Shown piece by piece: positions 50,483 through 59,700 of a DNA stretch of 64,000 nt. The notes below the pieces were generated by a model. The model was given only the letters and a program-made list of their open reading frames with translations, was not told where the DNA came from and did not search any database. Location of the stretch: NCBI GenBank assembly GCA_965243415.1, contig OZ251549.1, positions 2,790,001-2,854,000 on the forward strand. The letters are read 5' to 3'. Position 1 is the stretch's first letter. Every line of letters begins with the position of its first letter. Origin of the DNA: G965204755 sp965243415. Lineage in GTDB: Bacteria > Acidobacteriota > Vicinamibacteria > Marinacidobacterales > Marinacidobacteraceae. A program made the translations under genes and the position numbers.

Positions 50483-51829
50483 TCAGTCGGAGCCGGCGGC
50501 CCGGTCTTCACCGGTTCCCGGCACCGGGTTGCCGGCGATCACCACCCGGGCGATGGTGCGGAGCGCGGCGAGATCCTCGAGCGGGTTCTCCTCGAGGACC
50601 AGGAAATCGGCCCACTTCCCGGGCGTCAGGGTTCCCACCTCCTCGAGATCGAGACAGGCGGCGGCGTCACCGGTCGCGGACTTCAGGATCTGTTCCGGGG
50701 TGAGGCCGGCTTCCGCCATCTCCCCGGTTTCGATGTGCTCGAAATACCCCTGGAACCGGCCCGGGGGGCCGGTGTCGGTTCCGAAGGCGATCGTCACCCC
50801 GGCGTCGGCGACCGTCTTGAGGTTCGCCATGGCGATCGGGTAGTGCTCCCGGTACCCCTGCGCGGCCGGGCTCTCGCGCACCGAAGCCCTCCGCCCGGGG
50901 TCCCGCAACTCCTCGATCACCGCCGGATCGGCCTCTTTCAGGAAGAACGGATCCTCGAAGAACTCGGGCTCCTCGCCGTACACGAAGGTCGAGATCTCCC
51001 GGACGAGCGTCGGGACATAACAGACTCCCTTCTCCTTCATGAGGTCGAGGAACTCGTCGTCCACCGGCCGGTCCCGCACGCTGTGGGCGATGAGGCCGGA
51101 ACCGGCGCGGAGGACCTCCTTGGCGTCTTCGAGGTAGAAGATGTGGGTGGTCACCCGTTTGCCGGCCTCCCGGCCCATCTCCATGACCGCTTCGATGGTC
51201 TCGGGGGAGACCCGTTCGTTCGCGCCGAGGTTCGTGTCCACGCGCATCTTGAGGAAGTCCGCCGGCAGCGCGAGGCTCCGCGCCACGGATTCCCGGGCTT
51301 CCTCCGGGGCGCCGCCCGAGATGACTTCTCCGGCGATCCAGACCCGGGCGCGGTCGAGCGAGGTGTCCTGTTCGTCGCGGAGCGCCGCCGCCTCGGGGCC
51401 GTCGCCGCCGAGCGAGATGACGCTGGTGATGCCGTACCGGGCGTAGAGGCCCAACTGCCGCAGCAGGTTCTCGCGGTCGTAGTGGCCGGTCTCCAGTCCG
51501 CGCACGCCGCTGAGGTGGCCGTGGGTGTTCAGGAAGCCGGGCACCACGGTCTTCCCGCCGAGGTCGTGGACGGCGGCCCCCGCCGGGATCTCCACCTCGT
51601 CCCGGGGACCGGCGGCGGCCACCCGGCCGTCCTCCACCACGATCACCGCGTCCTCGACCGCCGGGGCGCCGGTCCCGTCCCAGAGCCGCGCTCCGGTCCA
51701 GGCGGAGACACCCTCGAGCGGCGGGGGCGGTTCGCCGCCGCAGGCCGCGAGCGCGGCGAGCAGCGCGGGAACGGCGGCGAGGGCGCCCGGGAGGGCGCGG
51801 GAAGGGGAGGGGGGCCGGCGGTCGGTCAT
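50483..51829 (-). CDS. Amidohydrolase-family lipoprotein
   Basis: 448 aa. Signal peptide with lipobox LAAC (LLAALAACGGEPP). The amidohydrolase TIM barrel: VVPGFLNTHGHLSG (His-x-His), a Lys at LKMRVDTN that could be carbamylated, THIFYLED and LIAHSVRDRP (His ligands), and FGTDTGPPG with the catalytic Asp, closing with GTLTPGKWADFLVLEENP. Comparable proteins are imidazolonepropionase-like or prolidase-like metal-dependent hydrolases exported to the envelope. The substrate is not known. TACCAT lies 10 nt before the ATG. Confidence 0.88.
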   Translation of the reverse strand: MTDRRPPSPSRALPGALAAVPALLAALAACGGEPPPPLEGVSAWTGARLWDGTGAPAVEDAVIVVEDGRVAAAGPRDEVEIPAGAAVHDLGGKTVVPGFLNTHGHLSGVRGLETGHYDRENLLRQLGLYARYGITSVISLGGDGPEAAALRDEQDTSLDRARVWIAGEVISGGAPEEARESVARSLALPADFLKMRVDTNLGANERVSPETIEAVMEMGREAGKRVTTHIFYLEDAKEVLRAGSGLIAHSVRDRPVDDEFLDLMKEKGVCYVPTLVREISTFVYGEEPEFFEDPFFLKEADPAVIEELRDPGRRASVRESPAAQGYREHYPIAMANLKTVADAGVTIAFGTDTGPPGRFQGYFEHIETGEMAEAGLTPEQILKSATGDAAACLDLEEVGTLTPGKWADFLVLEENPLEDLAALRTIARVVIAGNPVPGTGEDRAAGSD

Positions 51830-51839
51830 GGGAGGACGA

Positions 51840-51845
51840 ATGGTA
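51840..51845 (-). promoter_or_regulatory. -10-like TACCAT for the amidohydrolase gene
   Basis: Minus-strand TACCAT, 10 nt before the ATG at 51829; no Shine-Dalgarno between. Confidence 0.45.
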
Positions 51846-51900
51846 CGCCCGCCCCCCGGGGGGAGAGTGACCGATCGGACCCGGCGGGCGCGCCGGCGAG

Positions 51901-51906
51901 TAGGGT
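51901..51906 (+). promoter_or_regulatory. -10-like TAGGGT for the DDAH-like gene, predicted leaderless
   Basis: TAGGGT ends 8 nt before ATG 51915. Confidence 0.5.
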
Positions 51907-51914
51907 TTCCGGGC

Positions 51915-52844
51915 ATGTCGGGTTCCTCGGCCGTTCTCCCGGCGAGGGAGGCAGCCCCGCTCGGGGTCCTGTCCATGTGCGGGAGGCTGGAATCGGTGCT
52001 CGTCGCCTCGCCGGGGACCGTCGGCTGGGACGAGCGCGCCGACTGGCGCCGGTTGGGTTACCGGAGGCCGCCGAACGGGGAAGCCGCCGCCCGTCAGCAC
52101 CGGGAGTTCACCGAGAATCTCCGGGCGCCGGGAGTCGAAGTGATCGAGTTGGGGGAGGCGATCGGCGGCGCCGGGAGTTTCGATCTCACCCCGGACGCCG
52201 TCTATTGCCACGACGCCTCGCTTCCGTCACCCCGAGGGATGATCCTGCTGCGGCCGGGCAAGCCCGCGCGGCGGGGCGAACCGGACTCGCACCGGGCGGT
52301 CTTCGCCGCGCGCGGGATCCCGGTGGTCGGCGCGATCGCCGCGCCCGGGGTGGCGGAGGGCGGGGATCTGGTCTGGCTGGACGACCGCACCCTGCTCGCC
52401 GGGGAGGGGTACCGCACGGACGCCGCCGGGATCGCGCAACTCGCGGCGTTGCTGGCCCGGGACGGGGTCGAAGTGGTCCCGGCGCCGCTGCCCCACGGGG
52501 AGGGGCCGGACCGCTGCCTCCACCTGATGTCGCTGTTGAGCGTGCTCGATGCGCGCACCCTCCTGGCGGACCCGGAACTGCTCGCCGTGCCGACGCTCCG
52601 CCGGCTCTCGGACCACGGGTTCGAAATCGTCCCCATCGCCGTCGAGGAGCGGGGGACGATGGCGGCGAATGTCCTGGCGCTGGGGGACGGGGAACTGTTG
52701 GCGCTCCGGGCCAACCGGCGCACGAACGAGCGGCTGGAGACCGCGGGCTACCGGGTGCGCTCGTACGAGGGCTCGGAGATCAGCCACAACGGCTCCGGGG
52801 GGCCGACCTGCCTGACCCGGCCGCTCCGGCGGGAGACCCCGTGA
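51915..52844 (+). CDS. Amidinotransferase-fold hydrolase (dimethylarginine dimethylaminohydrolase-like)
   Basis: 309 aa of the guanidino-group-modifying superfamily. Features: VYCHDASLPSPRGMILLRPGKPARRGE, VAEGGDLVWLDDRTLLAGEGYRT (Asp151), His203 in CLHLMSLLSVLD and the nucleophile Cys299 in GSGGPTCLTRPL. This is the pattern of DDAH and related arginine-deiminase-like enzymes acting on guanidino or methylated arginines. A ureohydrolase lies 5 kb away, but on the other strand and in a separate unit. Coupled by GTGA to a small membrane protein. Confidence 0.85.
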   Translation: MSGSSAVLPAREAAPLGVLSMCGRLESVLVASPGTVGWDERADWRRLGYRRPPNGEAAARQHREFTENLRAPGVEVIELGEAIGGAGSFDLTPDAVYCHDASLPSPRGMILLRPGKPARRGEPDSHRAVFAARGIPVVGAIAAPGVAEGGDLVWLDDRTLLAGEGYRTDAAGIAQLAALLARDGVEVVPAPLPHGEGPDRCLHLMSLLSVLDARTLLADPELLAVPTLRRLSDHGFEIVPIAVEERGTMAANVLALGDGELLALRANRRTNERLETAGYRVRSYEGSEISHNGSGGPTCLTRPLRRETP

Positions 52845-53143
52845 CCCCCGGAACGAGCCGCGGGATGAGCCCGGGGGCCCGCCGGCTCGCCGGGTGGGCC
52901 GTGTTCCTCCTGTTCGCGGCGGTCGCGGCGTTCGTGGTGCTCTCGACCCTCTCCGCCGGCCGCGTCCGCTGCGAAGTGGAGATGGTGATGGAAGGGCGGA
53001 CGGCCACGGTGACCGCCCGGGGCGCGACGGAGGCGGACGCGCTACGGGCGGCGCGCACCGGGGCCTGCGCGCGGATCGCCTTCGGACGCACCGAGAACAT
53101 CCTCTGCCTCGACACCCCGCCGCTCCGCTCCCGGTGCGAGTGA
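52841..53143 (+). CDS. Small membrane-anchored protein of unknown function
   Basis: 100 aa from GTG 52841, overlapping the DDAH-like gene by 4 bp. One hydrophobic segment (AVFLLFAAVAAFVVLSTLS, about residues 20-38) is followed by a ~60-residue extracytoplasmic part with four Cys (VRCEVEM, GACARI, ILCLDT, SRCE), which could form two disulfides. No family recognised. The 3' end overlaps the convergent ORF at 53042-53782 by about 100 bp. Confidence 0.6.
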   Translation: MTPGTSRGMSPGARRLAGWAVFLLFAAVAAFVVLSTLSAGRVRCEVEMVMEGRTATVTARGATEADALRAARTGACARIAFGRTENILCLDTPPLRSRCE

Positions 53144-53782
53144 GGGCGAAGACGGCGACGGCAGTTCGACCAGCGCCCCGTCTGCTCCGGCGAGGAACGC
53201 CCGGACCGGCCGACCGCCGGGTCGGCCGAACACCGCCTCCGCCGCCCGCCGGTACTCGCGGAGCCGGCCCTTCCCGTCGTCGCCGGCGGGCGAGGCGGCG
53301 ACGACCGACACCGTTCCGTCCGGATGGTGGATTCGCAGCGGAACGACCACCGTCCGCCGCCGGCCGCCGCGCCCGGGGCGGACGACGCGCAGGTCGAACC
53401 GCAGGGCTCCTTCGAGGATTCCGCCGGGCCGGCGCTCCGAGAGGATCGCCCCGGCCAGACCGCGCGCCCTGGTGATCGCGGAACGCCGCTCCCCGGAGTC
53501 CGGCGCCAGACGACGATCGGTGAGGGCGAGCGCCGCTTCGGCGTCGGTTCCGGCGCCCCGCTCCGCGCGCCGCACGATCTTGTAGGCGAGCAGGCGGGCC
53601 GCGGCCGCGGTCTTCTCCTTCAGCGGCAGATCACCGTCCGGGGCGCGGCGCTCCGTTCTCAGGCGCCGTCGGACCTCGCGGCGGCCGGTTCCCCGTGCGG
53701 GCGGGGCGGCGCTTCGGGCAGCACTTCGAGCGAGAGCGGCACGGGGACTTCCTGCGTCCGCGGGTCCTTCGGCCCGGTCCAT
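53042..53782 (-). CDS. ORF resembling a degenerate RecB-type nuclease domain, downstream of addA
   Basis: The frame is open from within addA (ATG 53782) to 53042, in the -1 frame relative to addA. Only the part beyond the addA stop looks protein-like: AAARLLAYKIVRRAERG, then GGILEGALRFDLRVV, VVVPLRIHHPDGTVSVVAAS, GRLREYRRAAEAVFG and GRPVRAFLAGADGALVEL. That order imitates the C-terminal PD-(D/E)xK nuclease of AddA/RecB proteins (G-x-I-D, D-G-x-x-x-V-V-D-Y-K-T, Q-x-x-x-Y-x-x-A, P-V-x-A), but the catalytic Asp and D-x-K are absent. A plausible start is GTG 53575 or a CTG near 53629. Could be an independent small protein, a frameshifted AddA C-terminus or a decaying remnant. Confidence 0.4.
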   Translation of the reverse strand: MDRAEGPADAGSPRAALARSAARSAAPPARGTGRREVRRRLRTERRAPDGDLPLKEKTAAAARLLAYKIVRRAERGAGTDAEAALALTDRRLAPDSGERRSAITRARGLAGAILSERRPGGILEGALRFDLRVVRPGRGGRRRTVVVPLRIHHPDGTVSVVAASPAGDDGKGRLREYRRAAEAVFGRPGGRPVRAFLAGADGALVELPSPSSPSLAPGAERRGVEAEDVLGASEGDPRAGPGARRP

Positions 53783-56511
53783 TCGATCGCCCGGGGCCGG
53801 TTCGCCGCGCTGTCCGCCGACGCTCGCGCGGTCCGGTTGGCGGCGGCCACGAGTCCGGAGGGGAGGAAGCGGGGAGAGGAGGCCGCTGACGGCGTACCGT
53901 CTTTCTTGAAGGAGACGATCCAGGAGAGCGTGAGCGTCCGCCGGGCGCGGGTCAGGGCCACATACAGGCAGCGGCGCTCCTCCGAATCGGCCCGGCCGCC
54001 ATCCTGCGGCTCCCAGAAGGGCGCGTCCCGGAGGAGCGCGATCTTCCAGCCCTCCCCGGTCTCCTGGACGCGCGGAATGCCTCGGTCGAACCCCGGCCGA
54101 TGGCCGCAGTCCACGAGGAACACATGGTCGAATTCCAGACCCTTCGCCGCGTGGATGGTGAGGGCCTGGACCGCTCCCGCGGCCCGGACCGGGGCTTGGG
54201 TGGCGTCGCCGTCGCCGGCGGCCTCCAGGGCCCGGGCCGCCCGTTCCATCGTGGCGAAGCCGCTCCGCTCGATGGCCCGGAGGTGCTGGAGGGCTTTTTT
54301 TAGGTTCGCGGCCTGTTGGTCGCCGGCGTGCGGGTACTTCGCCGAGCGGCGAGCGCGTTCGACATAGCGGGTCTGCTGCAGGATCTCGGCGACGGCTGTC
54401 GAAGGCGGCCGTTCCCGCGCCAGGGCGCAGAACTTCGCCGCGGCCTCTCCCGCGTCCCGCAGGGAGGCCTTCTCGGATTCGTCGAGGCCGGCGGCGGGCA
54501 GCGCGCGTCCGCCGGAACGGAGGAGGTCGGCGAACGGCGTCCCCGGCGGCCCCTCCCGCTTCGGACGGGCGCTCGCCTGTTTCAGCCGCGCGAGCAACTC
54601 GCCCGGGAGGGCGAAGAACCGGGAGCGCAGCAGTTCCACGGCCCGCCGATCGGAATGCGGGCGGGCCAGGAAACGGCAGAGGGCGGTGAGGTCCCGCACT
54701 TCCGAGGTCGCGAAGAAGTCCCAGCCCTTGACCAGATAGGTCGGGATGCCCGCCCGTTCCACCGCCTCCCGGTAGATCCCGAGGTTCGAGCCGGCGCGGG
54801 CGAGGATCGCCACTTCTTCGGGGGCCGCGCCCCGGGCGACGACTTCGCCGATGCGGGCGGCGATCCGTCCGGCGGCGGCTTCGTGGGCGCCGCGCGCCGC
54901 GCCCGTCTCGAAGGGTGTGACGCAGACCGCCACCGGCAGCTCCGGGTCGGAATCCCGGTCCTTCGGCCCTTCGTCCTCCGGCAGGCGGTCGCCGGTGTCG
55001 TCGTAACGGAAGGCCCAGTCACTTCCTTCCTGCGACTCGGACTCCGCCGCGATCGCTCCGGAGGCCCGGTTGAAGAAGCGGCGCAGGCGCCAGACCGAAC
55101 GGAAGTTCCACTTCAATTCCAGCCGCGACGGCGGCAGCGATGCCGGTCGGGCGAGTTCCCGGTCGATCCACTCCTCCGCCTGTCCCAGGATCTCCACCCG
55201 GGCGTTCCGGAAGCGGTAGATGGACTGCTTGTGGTCGCCCACGATGAACAGGGTCGGACGCTCCAGCCGGCCGTCCGTGGCGCGGCGCACCTCTTCCGCG
55301 GCGAGACCCTCCCCGTGCGTCCACGGGAGCATGAGCGCCTGCAGCAGCTCCCACTGGGCGTCGCTCGTGTCCTGGAATTCGTCGAGCAGGAGATGGTGGT
55401 AGCGGGCCTCCAGCCGGAACCGGCTCCGGGAGAACTCGCCGAGGTTCCGGAACATCCCGGTCACGGCCACGGTGAGGTCGTCGAAGTCCATGACGCCGCG
55501 CTCTTCCTTGAGGCGTCGGTATTCCTCCTCGACAGCGCGGAAGAGGTTCCACATCGGCAGGAAGGCCCGGTCGTTCCTCCAGGCGATCCACCGGGCGCGG
55601 TGTTCCCGGAGCGCCGCCTTCACCGCTTCCCAGTCCTCCCTCCGTTCCTTCGGCAGCCCCTTCGCCGGGGTCTTCAGGTCGAAACGGAAGAAGCGCTCGA
55701 GGGTCTCGCGGTCGAGCGCCTGCCGGGCCTGGGCCCGCTCCTCCGCCTTCGGGGCCGGCGCCTCGCCGATCGCCCCCCGGAGGGCGAGCCGCGCCGGCAG
55801 GGGAAGGAAGCCGGCGCTGCGGTCCGAGTCGAGCAGTCTCCGGGCGGCGTCGCGGGTTCCCCGAAGGGCCTCGCCGAGTCCGGGCGGCGCCTCGGCGGCT
55901 TCGGGCTTCTCTTCCAGCACCCCGGCCTGCTCTTCGAAGCGCCGGCTCCAGGGGAGGCGGTTGTCGATGTAGTTCGCCGCCGCCTGGCGCAGCGAGCCCC
56001 GGGTTCGGCCGACGAGCAGGGGCAGGGTGGCCAGCGCCTCGCCGTCCATCTTCCCGGCCCCGGAGAAGACCCTCTCGAGGGCCTCGTTGCGGACCACCGG
56101 CATGGATCGTTCGTCGAGGATCTCGACCCCCGGCCGGACGCCCGCGTCCAGCGGGAATTCCCGGACCAGCCCGAGGTTGAAGGCGTCGATCGTGGACACC
56201 TGGACTTCCGCAAGATCGTTGCGCTTCCCGGAATCCCGGAGTTCCGCGAGTTCCTGTCGCAGTCCCGGTTCGGCCAGGCGGCCCAGGATCCGGTCCTTCA
56301 TCTCGGCCGCCGCCTTCCGGGTGAAGGTGAGCGCCAGGATGTTCCGGGGAGAGACCCCGCACCTCAGCAACTCGAGGTATCTCTCGGTGAGCACCGTGGT
56401 CTTGCCCGTGCCCGCGGAGGCGCGGAGCAGCACCTGACGACGCGGATCCCTGGCCGCTGCTCTCGCCGCCGCGTCCGAGGGGGTGAAGCCGTCGTGGTTC
56501 GCGGGAGTCAT
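53659..56511 (-). CDS. addA: AddA-type UvrD/RecB helicase, without active C-terminal nuclease
   Basis: 950 aa. SF1A motifs in order: Walker A ASAGTGKTTVLTERYLELL, ILALTFTRKAAAEMKDRIL, VMDFDDLTVAV, HLLLDEFQDTSDAQWELLQ, FIVGDHKQSIYRFRNARVE, TIHAAKGLEFDHVFLVD and YVALTRARRTLTLSW. AddA/RecB proteins normally continue ~200 aa into a nuclease domain; here the protein stops soon after motif VI (DGTPSAASSPRFLPSG plus a Pro/Ala-rich tail). ATG 56511 lies one base after the addB stop. An A7 run (codons 737-739, CTA AAA AAA) is unusual in this GC-rich gene. Confidence 0.92.
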   Translation of the reverse strand: MTPANHDGFTPSDAAARAAARDPRRQVLLRASAGTGKTTVLTERYLELLRCGVSPRNILALTFTRKAAAEMKDRILGRLAEPGLRQELAELRDSGKRNDLAEVQVSTIDAFNLGLVREFPLDAGVRPGVEILDERSMPVVRNEALERVFSGAGKMDGEALATLPLLVGRTRGSLRQAAANYIDNRLPWSRRFEEQAGVLEEKPEAAEAPPGLGEALRGTRDAARRLLDSDRSAGFLPLPARLALRGAIGEAPAPKAEERAQARQALDRETLERFFRFDLKTPAKGLPKERREDWEAVKAALREHRARWIAWRNDRAFLPMWNLFRAVEEEYRRLKEERGVMDFDDLTVAVTGMFRNLGEFSRSRFRLEARYHHLLLDEFQDTSDAQWELLQALMLPWTHGEGLAAEEVRRATDGRLERPTLFIVGDHKQSIYRFRNARVEILGQAEEWIDRELARPASLPPSRLELKWNFRSVWRLRRFFNRASGAIAAESESQEGSDWAFRYDDTGDRLPEDEGPKDRDSDPELPVAVCVTPFETGAARGAHEAAAGRIAARIGEVVARGAAPEEVAILARAGSNLGIYREAVERAGIPTYLVKGWDFFATSEVRDLTALCRFLARPHSDRRAVELLRSRFFALPGELLARLKQASARPKREGPPGTPFADLLRSGGRALPAAGLDESEKASLRDAGEAAAKFCALARERPPSTAVAEILQQTRYVERARRSAKYPHAGDQQAANLKKALQHLRAIERSGFATMERAARALEAAGDGDATQAPVRAAGAVQALTIHAAKGLEFDHVFLVDCGHRPGFDRGIPRVQETGEGWKIALLRDAPFWEPQDGGRADSEERRCLYVALTRARRTLTLSWIVSFKKDGTPSAASSPRFLPSGLVAAANRTARASADSAANRPRAIEWTGPKDPRTQEVPVPLSLEVLPEAPPRPHGEPAAARSDGA
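54295..54301 (-). other. A7 homopolymer in addA, possible slippery site
   Basis: On the coding (minus) strand the sequence reads CTA AAA AAA GCC in frame, so A AAA AAA fits the X XXY YYZ slippery pattern. CTA and AAA are rare codons in a genome that favours CTG/CTC and AAG. It is the longest A or T run noticed in the window. Confidence 0.5.
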
Positions 56512-56512
56512 C

Positions 56513-59500
56513 TCAGCGAACGGCCGGCGGGGCCGGCGACTCCGGGGCGGCGTCCGGGAGGTCGTGCCGCGAGACGAGCGGCATTCCGAAAGCCGGCTCG
56601 TCCGTCGGCAGGCGGAAATCGCCGGCAGCCAGCCCGTCCCGGATGGCGCGGACGGTGTCGTCCTGTTCGGGATCGGACGGCTTGTCGCCCGGACCCACCC
56701 AGCGGCGGTCGCCGCAGTAGGCGATCCCGTACTCGGGTCTCGACGAACCACCGGCTTCGAGGATCCGGGCGTAGAGGCGCGCCTGGAGCGGCTTCGCGAA
56801 GAAGCGCCCCGATTTGTATTCCAGAACCCGGAGGCGCCCGTCCCCGAGGGTGTCCACCCGGTCGGCGCGGCCGGCGACTCGCAGCGGCGGCGCGGTCGCG
56901 GTGGCCGACTCGATCTCGGCGGCGAGTCTCTTCTCGTAGCAGCGCGGCTCGGAGGGGCCCCGCGCCGCCTGTTCGCGGAGGAACCACTCGAGTGCGCCCG
57001 GCTCCGCCGCGTGGCCGAAGAGCCAGAGCCGCTCGCTGCGGAGATCCGCTTCGGGGAGTTCCCACTCGCCGGCGATCTCCGTGAGGGTGTCGTCCAGGAG
57101 GTCGAGCGCGCGGTCGGCGTCGGTCTCGATCCGGATCCCGGCCTCGTAGAGGCGCGGGATTCCCCGTTCCAGAACCTCGTGCAGCAGGACTCCCCGTTCG
57201 GTCGGCGCGGCGATGTCCGAGAGGAGCCGCTCTTCGTCGAGGAAGAGGACATTGCGGGCGAAGAACTCGGCCGGACTCCCGGCGTAGCGGTCCAGCGCGG
57301 TGGGGGAGAGGGTCCGCTCGAGGGCCTTCGCGGAGGGCGCCCGCCGGTCGAGCCCCTTGGGCAGGGGAGGGGGGGGTGCCGGGCTGGACCGGTCGCCGGC
57401 TTCCGCGGTCGCTTCCACGGCCGGCGCCGGGGCGAAGACTCGGCGGCGGGCGCCGCTCGCGTCCAGCGCCTCCCGGAGTTCGACCTCGAAGGGGGAGACG
57501 CCGCAGGGGAACCCGTCCTCGTGGGCCGCGCGAACGAAGGCGGCGGCCCGGTGGGGCAACTCCGCGAAGGCCCGCAGCAGCCGGATGTCGGCGCTCCGCC
57601 GATCGGCGTGGCGGATGCGGGTCGCTTCCTCGAGCAGCGACCGGGGATAGAAGATGTTCGAGGGGCGCGGCCCGGGCCAGTCCGCGTCGGAGAGGCCCAG
57701 GAAGACGATGCAGTCGAAGTCTCCGAAGGGCGCGTCCGCGGCCCGGAGGAGCTGGACGCCCTCGTCGGCCCGGCGGCGGGGCGCCCTTCGCCGCAGGAGC
57801 ATCCGGCGGAGGAGGCCGGCGACCCGCTCCCGGCCGCCGGAGCGAACGCCCTCCAGGGAGTCCGCGGTCTGCGCGAGCGCGACGATCGCGCTCTCCTCCT
57901 CCGAGTCCCGGACCCGGGAGGGGCGGTCGCCCTCCGTCGAGACCCGCTCCGCGGCGCCCTCGGGGACTTCCGGCGACAGGTGTCGGCCCGCGAACGCGAC
58001 GACGGCCGAGACCGCTTCCCGGAGGTCCGCCTCGGGGTCGCGGAACCGGGCGAGATCGTCGGTCCAGCGGGCGAAGAGGTCGAGGACCGCCGCGGCGGCG
58101 GAGTTCGCCTCCGCTTCCCCGAGTTTCCGGCGGGATCTGTCGTCCTCGGAGAGCGATTCGAACTTGGCCACCTCCCTGTGGAAGCGGCCGGCGAGCGCGC
58201 GCAGAGCCGGTCCGACTCCCGGCGCCGGATCGCGATCGGGAGCCGCCGCCGCGCCCGGACTCCCCGCCGGGGTTGAAGCCGCATCGTTTCGGGAAGCCGC
58301 GGTCACGGTGTCGCGGAGGCCGAGGCGGACGAAGGATCGCTCGGCGAGGTCGGCGCAGCGAGGCGGATCCGCGGGAAGGTCCGGGGCCTCCAGAAACGGG
58401 TTGCGGAGCAGGGCGAGCCCCCGCGACAGTTGCTCCGGGCGCTCGGCGAAGTCGAGGAGGTCGCCGAGTCCCGCCGCCCGGGGCCCCGCCACGAGCGGCA
58501 TCGCCTCCGGGCTCCGGAACGGGATCCCGGCGCCGGCGAACACCGACTCCGCCGCCGGCAGGTAGAGGGCCGGCCGCTGCGCCACGATCGCGCAGCGGTC
58601 GAACCCGCGGAACGAGTGCGCCTCCTCGTCGCGGAAGGCCTCCAGCAGTCGGGCGGCGCGCTCCACCTCGTCGTCCCGATCGGTGACCACGAAGACCCGG
58701 GCGTCGGTCGCGGCGGGTGGGGCGGCGCCCTCGCCGGCGCCCGGTTCCGGCGTGAAGACGGACAGCGGTCCTTCGGTCGCCGTCGGGGCGAAGAGACTCC
58801 CCGGACGGGCCCGGGCCGGCGCTGCCGCCGCGTCCGCGCCGGGGGCGCTGTCGGAACGGAGGACGATCGGTCGAACGGAGGCGGGCAGACCCGGTTCCGG
58901 CGCGCCCGGCGGCAGCGCCCAGGCGAGGCCTTCGGGCGGGGCGAGGGCGGCGAACACCTCGAGGTCCGCCGGAGCGAGCGCCCCTTCCCCCAGCGCGACG
59001 ACCCGGGCCCACCGCCGGGCGGCCCGGACGGCCTCCGCCCGCCGGACCAACTCGCGGCGGACGCCGTCGGGGTCGAGTTCCCCCCGTTCCCGGAGTCCCT
59101 TCCGGTAGCGCCGGACCACGCTTCGCAGCCAGCCGGTCAACGCCGCCAGCCGGGCCGCGCCCGCGTCCGTCTCCCGCTCTTCCGAGAAGCGGGACTCCAC
59201 CCGGTCGCAGAGGGCCTCGAACGCCGCCTCCGCCGGCGGCGTCAGCGAACGGTCGGCGGCCTGTTCGTCGAGGAGCGCGAGCAGCGGTTCCGCGAGCAAC
59301 TCCGGCGCTCCCGGAGGCGCTCCCGGCGCGCCGGCGCCGGCGGCCAGGGACTCCTCCAAGAGGGACTCCCGGATCAGGCGACCGGCCGGAGTCCCGCCGG
59401 CGGGCGGGTCGCCCGGGGCGTCGTCGTTCGAGGTGTCCTCCAGCAGATCGCCGAACGCCCGCGCCGCGGTCAGGACCGAGGGCGCCACCGCCCCGAGCGG

Positions 59501-59692
59501 GAGTTCCGAACGCAGGAACCGGTCGAGCACCCAGGCCGCGCCTTCCGTCGGGACGACCAGGGCCACGCTCCGGTCGGGGGTCGCGCCCTTCGCTTCCCGG
59601 AGCGCGAAGCCCCGGAGCGCCCGCCAGTCGGGGAAGCGACCGATCTCGATCCGCCCGCCGGCGGTCGCGGCGTCTGCTTCGGTGTCGTTCAT
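56513..59692 (-). CDS. addB: AddB-type helicase-nuclease subunit
   Basis: 1059 aa partner of AddA in double-strand-break processing. The N-terminus IGRFPDWRALRGFALREAKG and VVPTEGAAWVLDRFLR replaces Walker A, as in Gram-negative-type AddB. The inactivated helicase region contains FRGFDRCAIVAQRPALYLPAAESVF and FDCIVFLGLSDADWPGP. The C-terminal PD-(D/E)xK nuclease has SPTALDRYAGSPAEFFARNVL, RGVLLHEVLERGI, GRADRVDTLGDGRLRVLEYKSG (Asp, Glu, Lys intact) and QARLYARILEAGG. I do not see the four-Cys iron-sulfur cluster found in Bacillus AddB. TATCAT lies 8 nt before the ATG. Confidence 0.9.
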   Translation of the reverse strand: MNDTEADAATAGGRIEIGRFPDWRALRGFALREAKGATPDRSVALVVPTEGAAWVLDRFLRSELPLGAVAPSVLTAARAFGDLLEDTSNDDAPGDPPAGGTPAGRLIRESLLEESLAAGAGAPGAPPGAPELLAEPLLALLDEQAADRSLTPPAEAAFEALCDRVESRFSEERETDAGAARLAALTGWLRSVVRRYRKGLRERGELDPDGVRRELVRRAEAVRAARRWARVVALGEGALAPADLEVFAALAPPEGLAWALPPGAPEPGLPASVRPIVLRSDSAPGADAAAAPARARPGSLFAPTATEGPLSVFTPEPGAGEGAAPPAATDARVFVVTDRDDEVERAARLLEAFRDEEAHSFRGFDRCAIVAQRPALYLPAAESVFAGAGIPFRSPEAMPLVAGPRAAGLGDLLDFAERPEQLSRGLALLRNPFLEAPDLPADPPRCADLAERSFVRLGLRDTVTAASRNDAASTPAGSPGAAAAPDRDPAPGVGPALRALAGRFHREVAKFESLSEDDRSRRKLGEAEANSAAAAVLDLFARWTDDLARFRDPEADLREAVSAVVAFAGRHLSPEVPEGAAERVSTEGDRPSRVRDSEEESAIVALAQTADSLEGVRSGGRERVAGLLRRMLLRRRAPRRRADEGVQLLRAADAPFGDFDCIVFLGLSDADWPGPRPSNIFYPRSLLEEATRIRHADRRSADIRLLRAFAELPHRAAAFVRAAHEDGFPCGVSPFEVELREALDASGARRRVFAPAPAVEATAEAGDRSSPAPPPPLPKGLDRRAPSAKALERTLSPTALDRYAGSPAEFFARNVLFLDEERLLSDIAAPTERGVLLHEVLERGIPRLYEAGIRIETDADRALDLLDDTLTEIAGEWELPEADLRSERLWLFGHAAEPGALEWFLREQAARGPSEPRCYEKRLAAEIESATATAPPLRVAGRADRVDTLGDGRLRVLEYKSGRFFAKPLQARLYARILEAGGSSRPEYGIAYCGDRRWVGPGDKPSDPEQDDTVRAIRDGLAAGDFRLPTDEPAFGMPLVSRHDLPDAAPESPAPPAVR

Positions 59693-59700
59693 GGCGGGGG

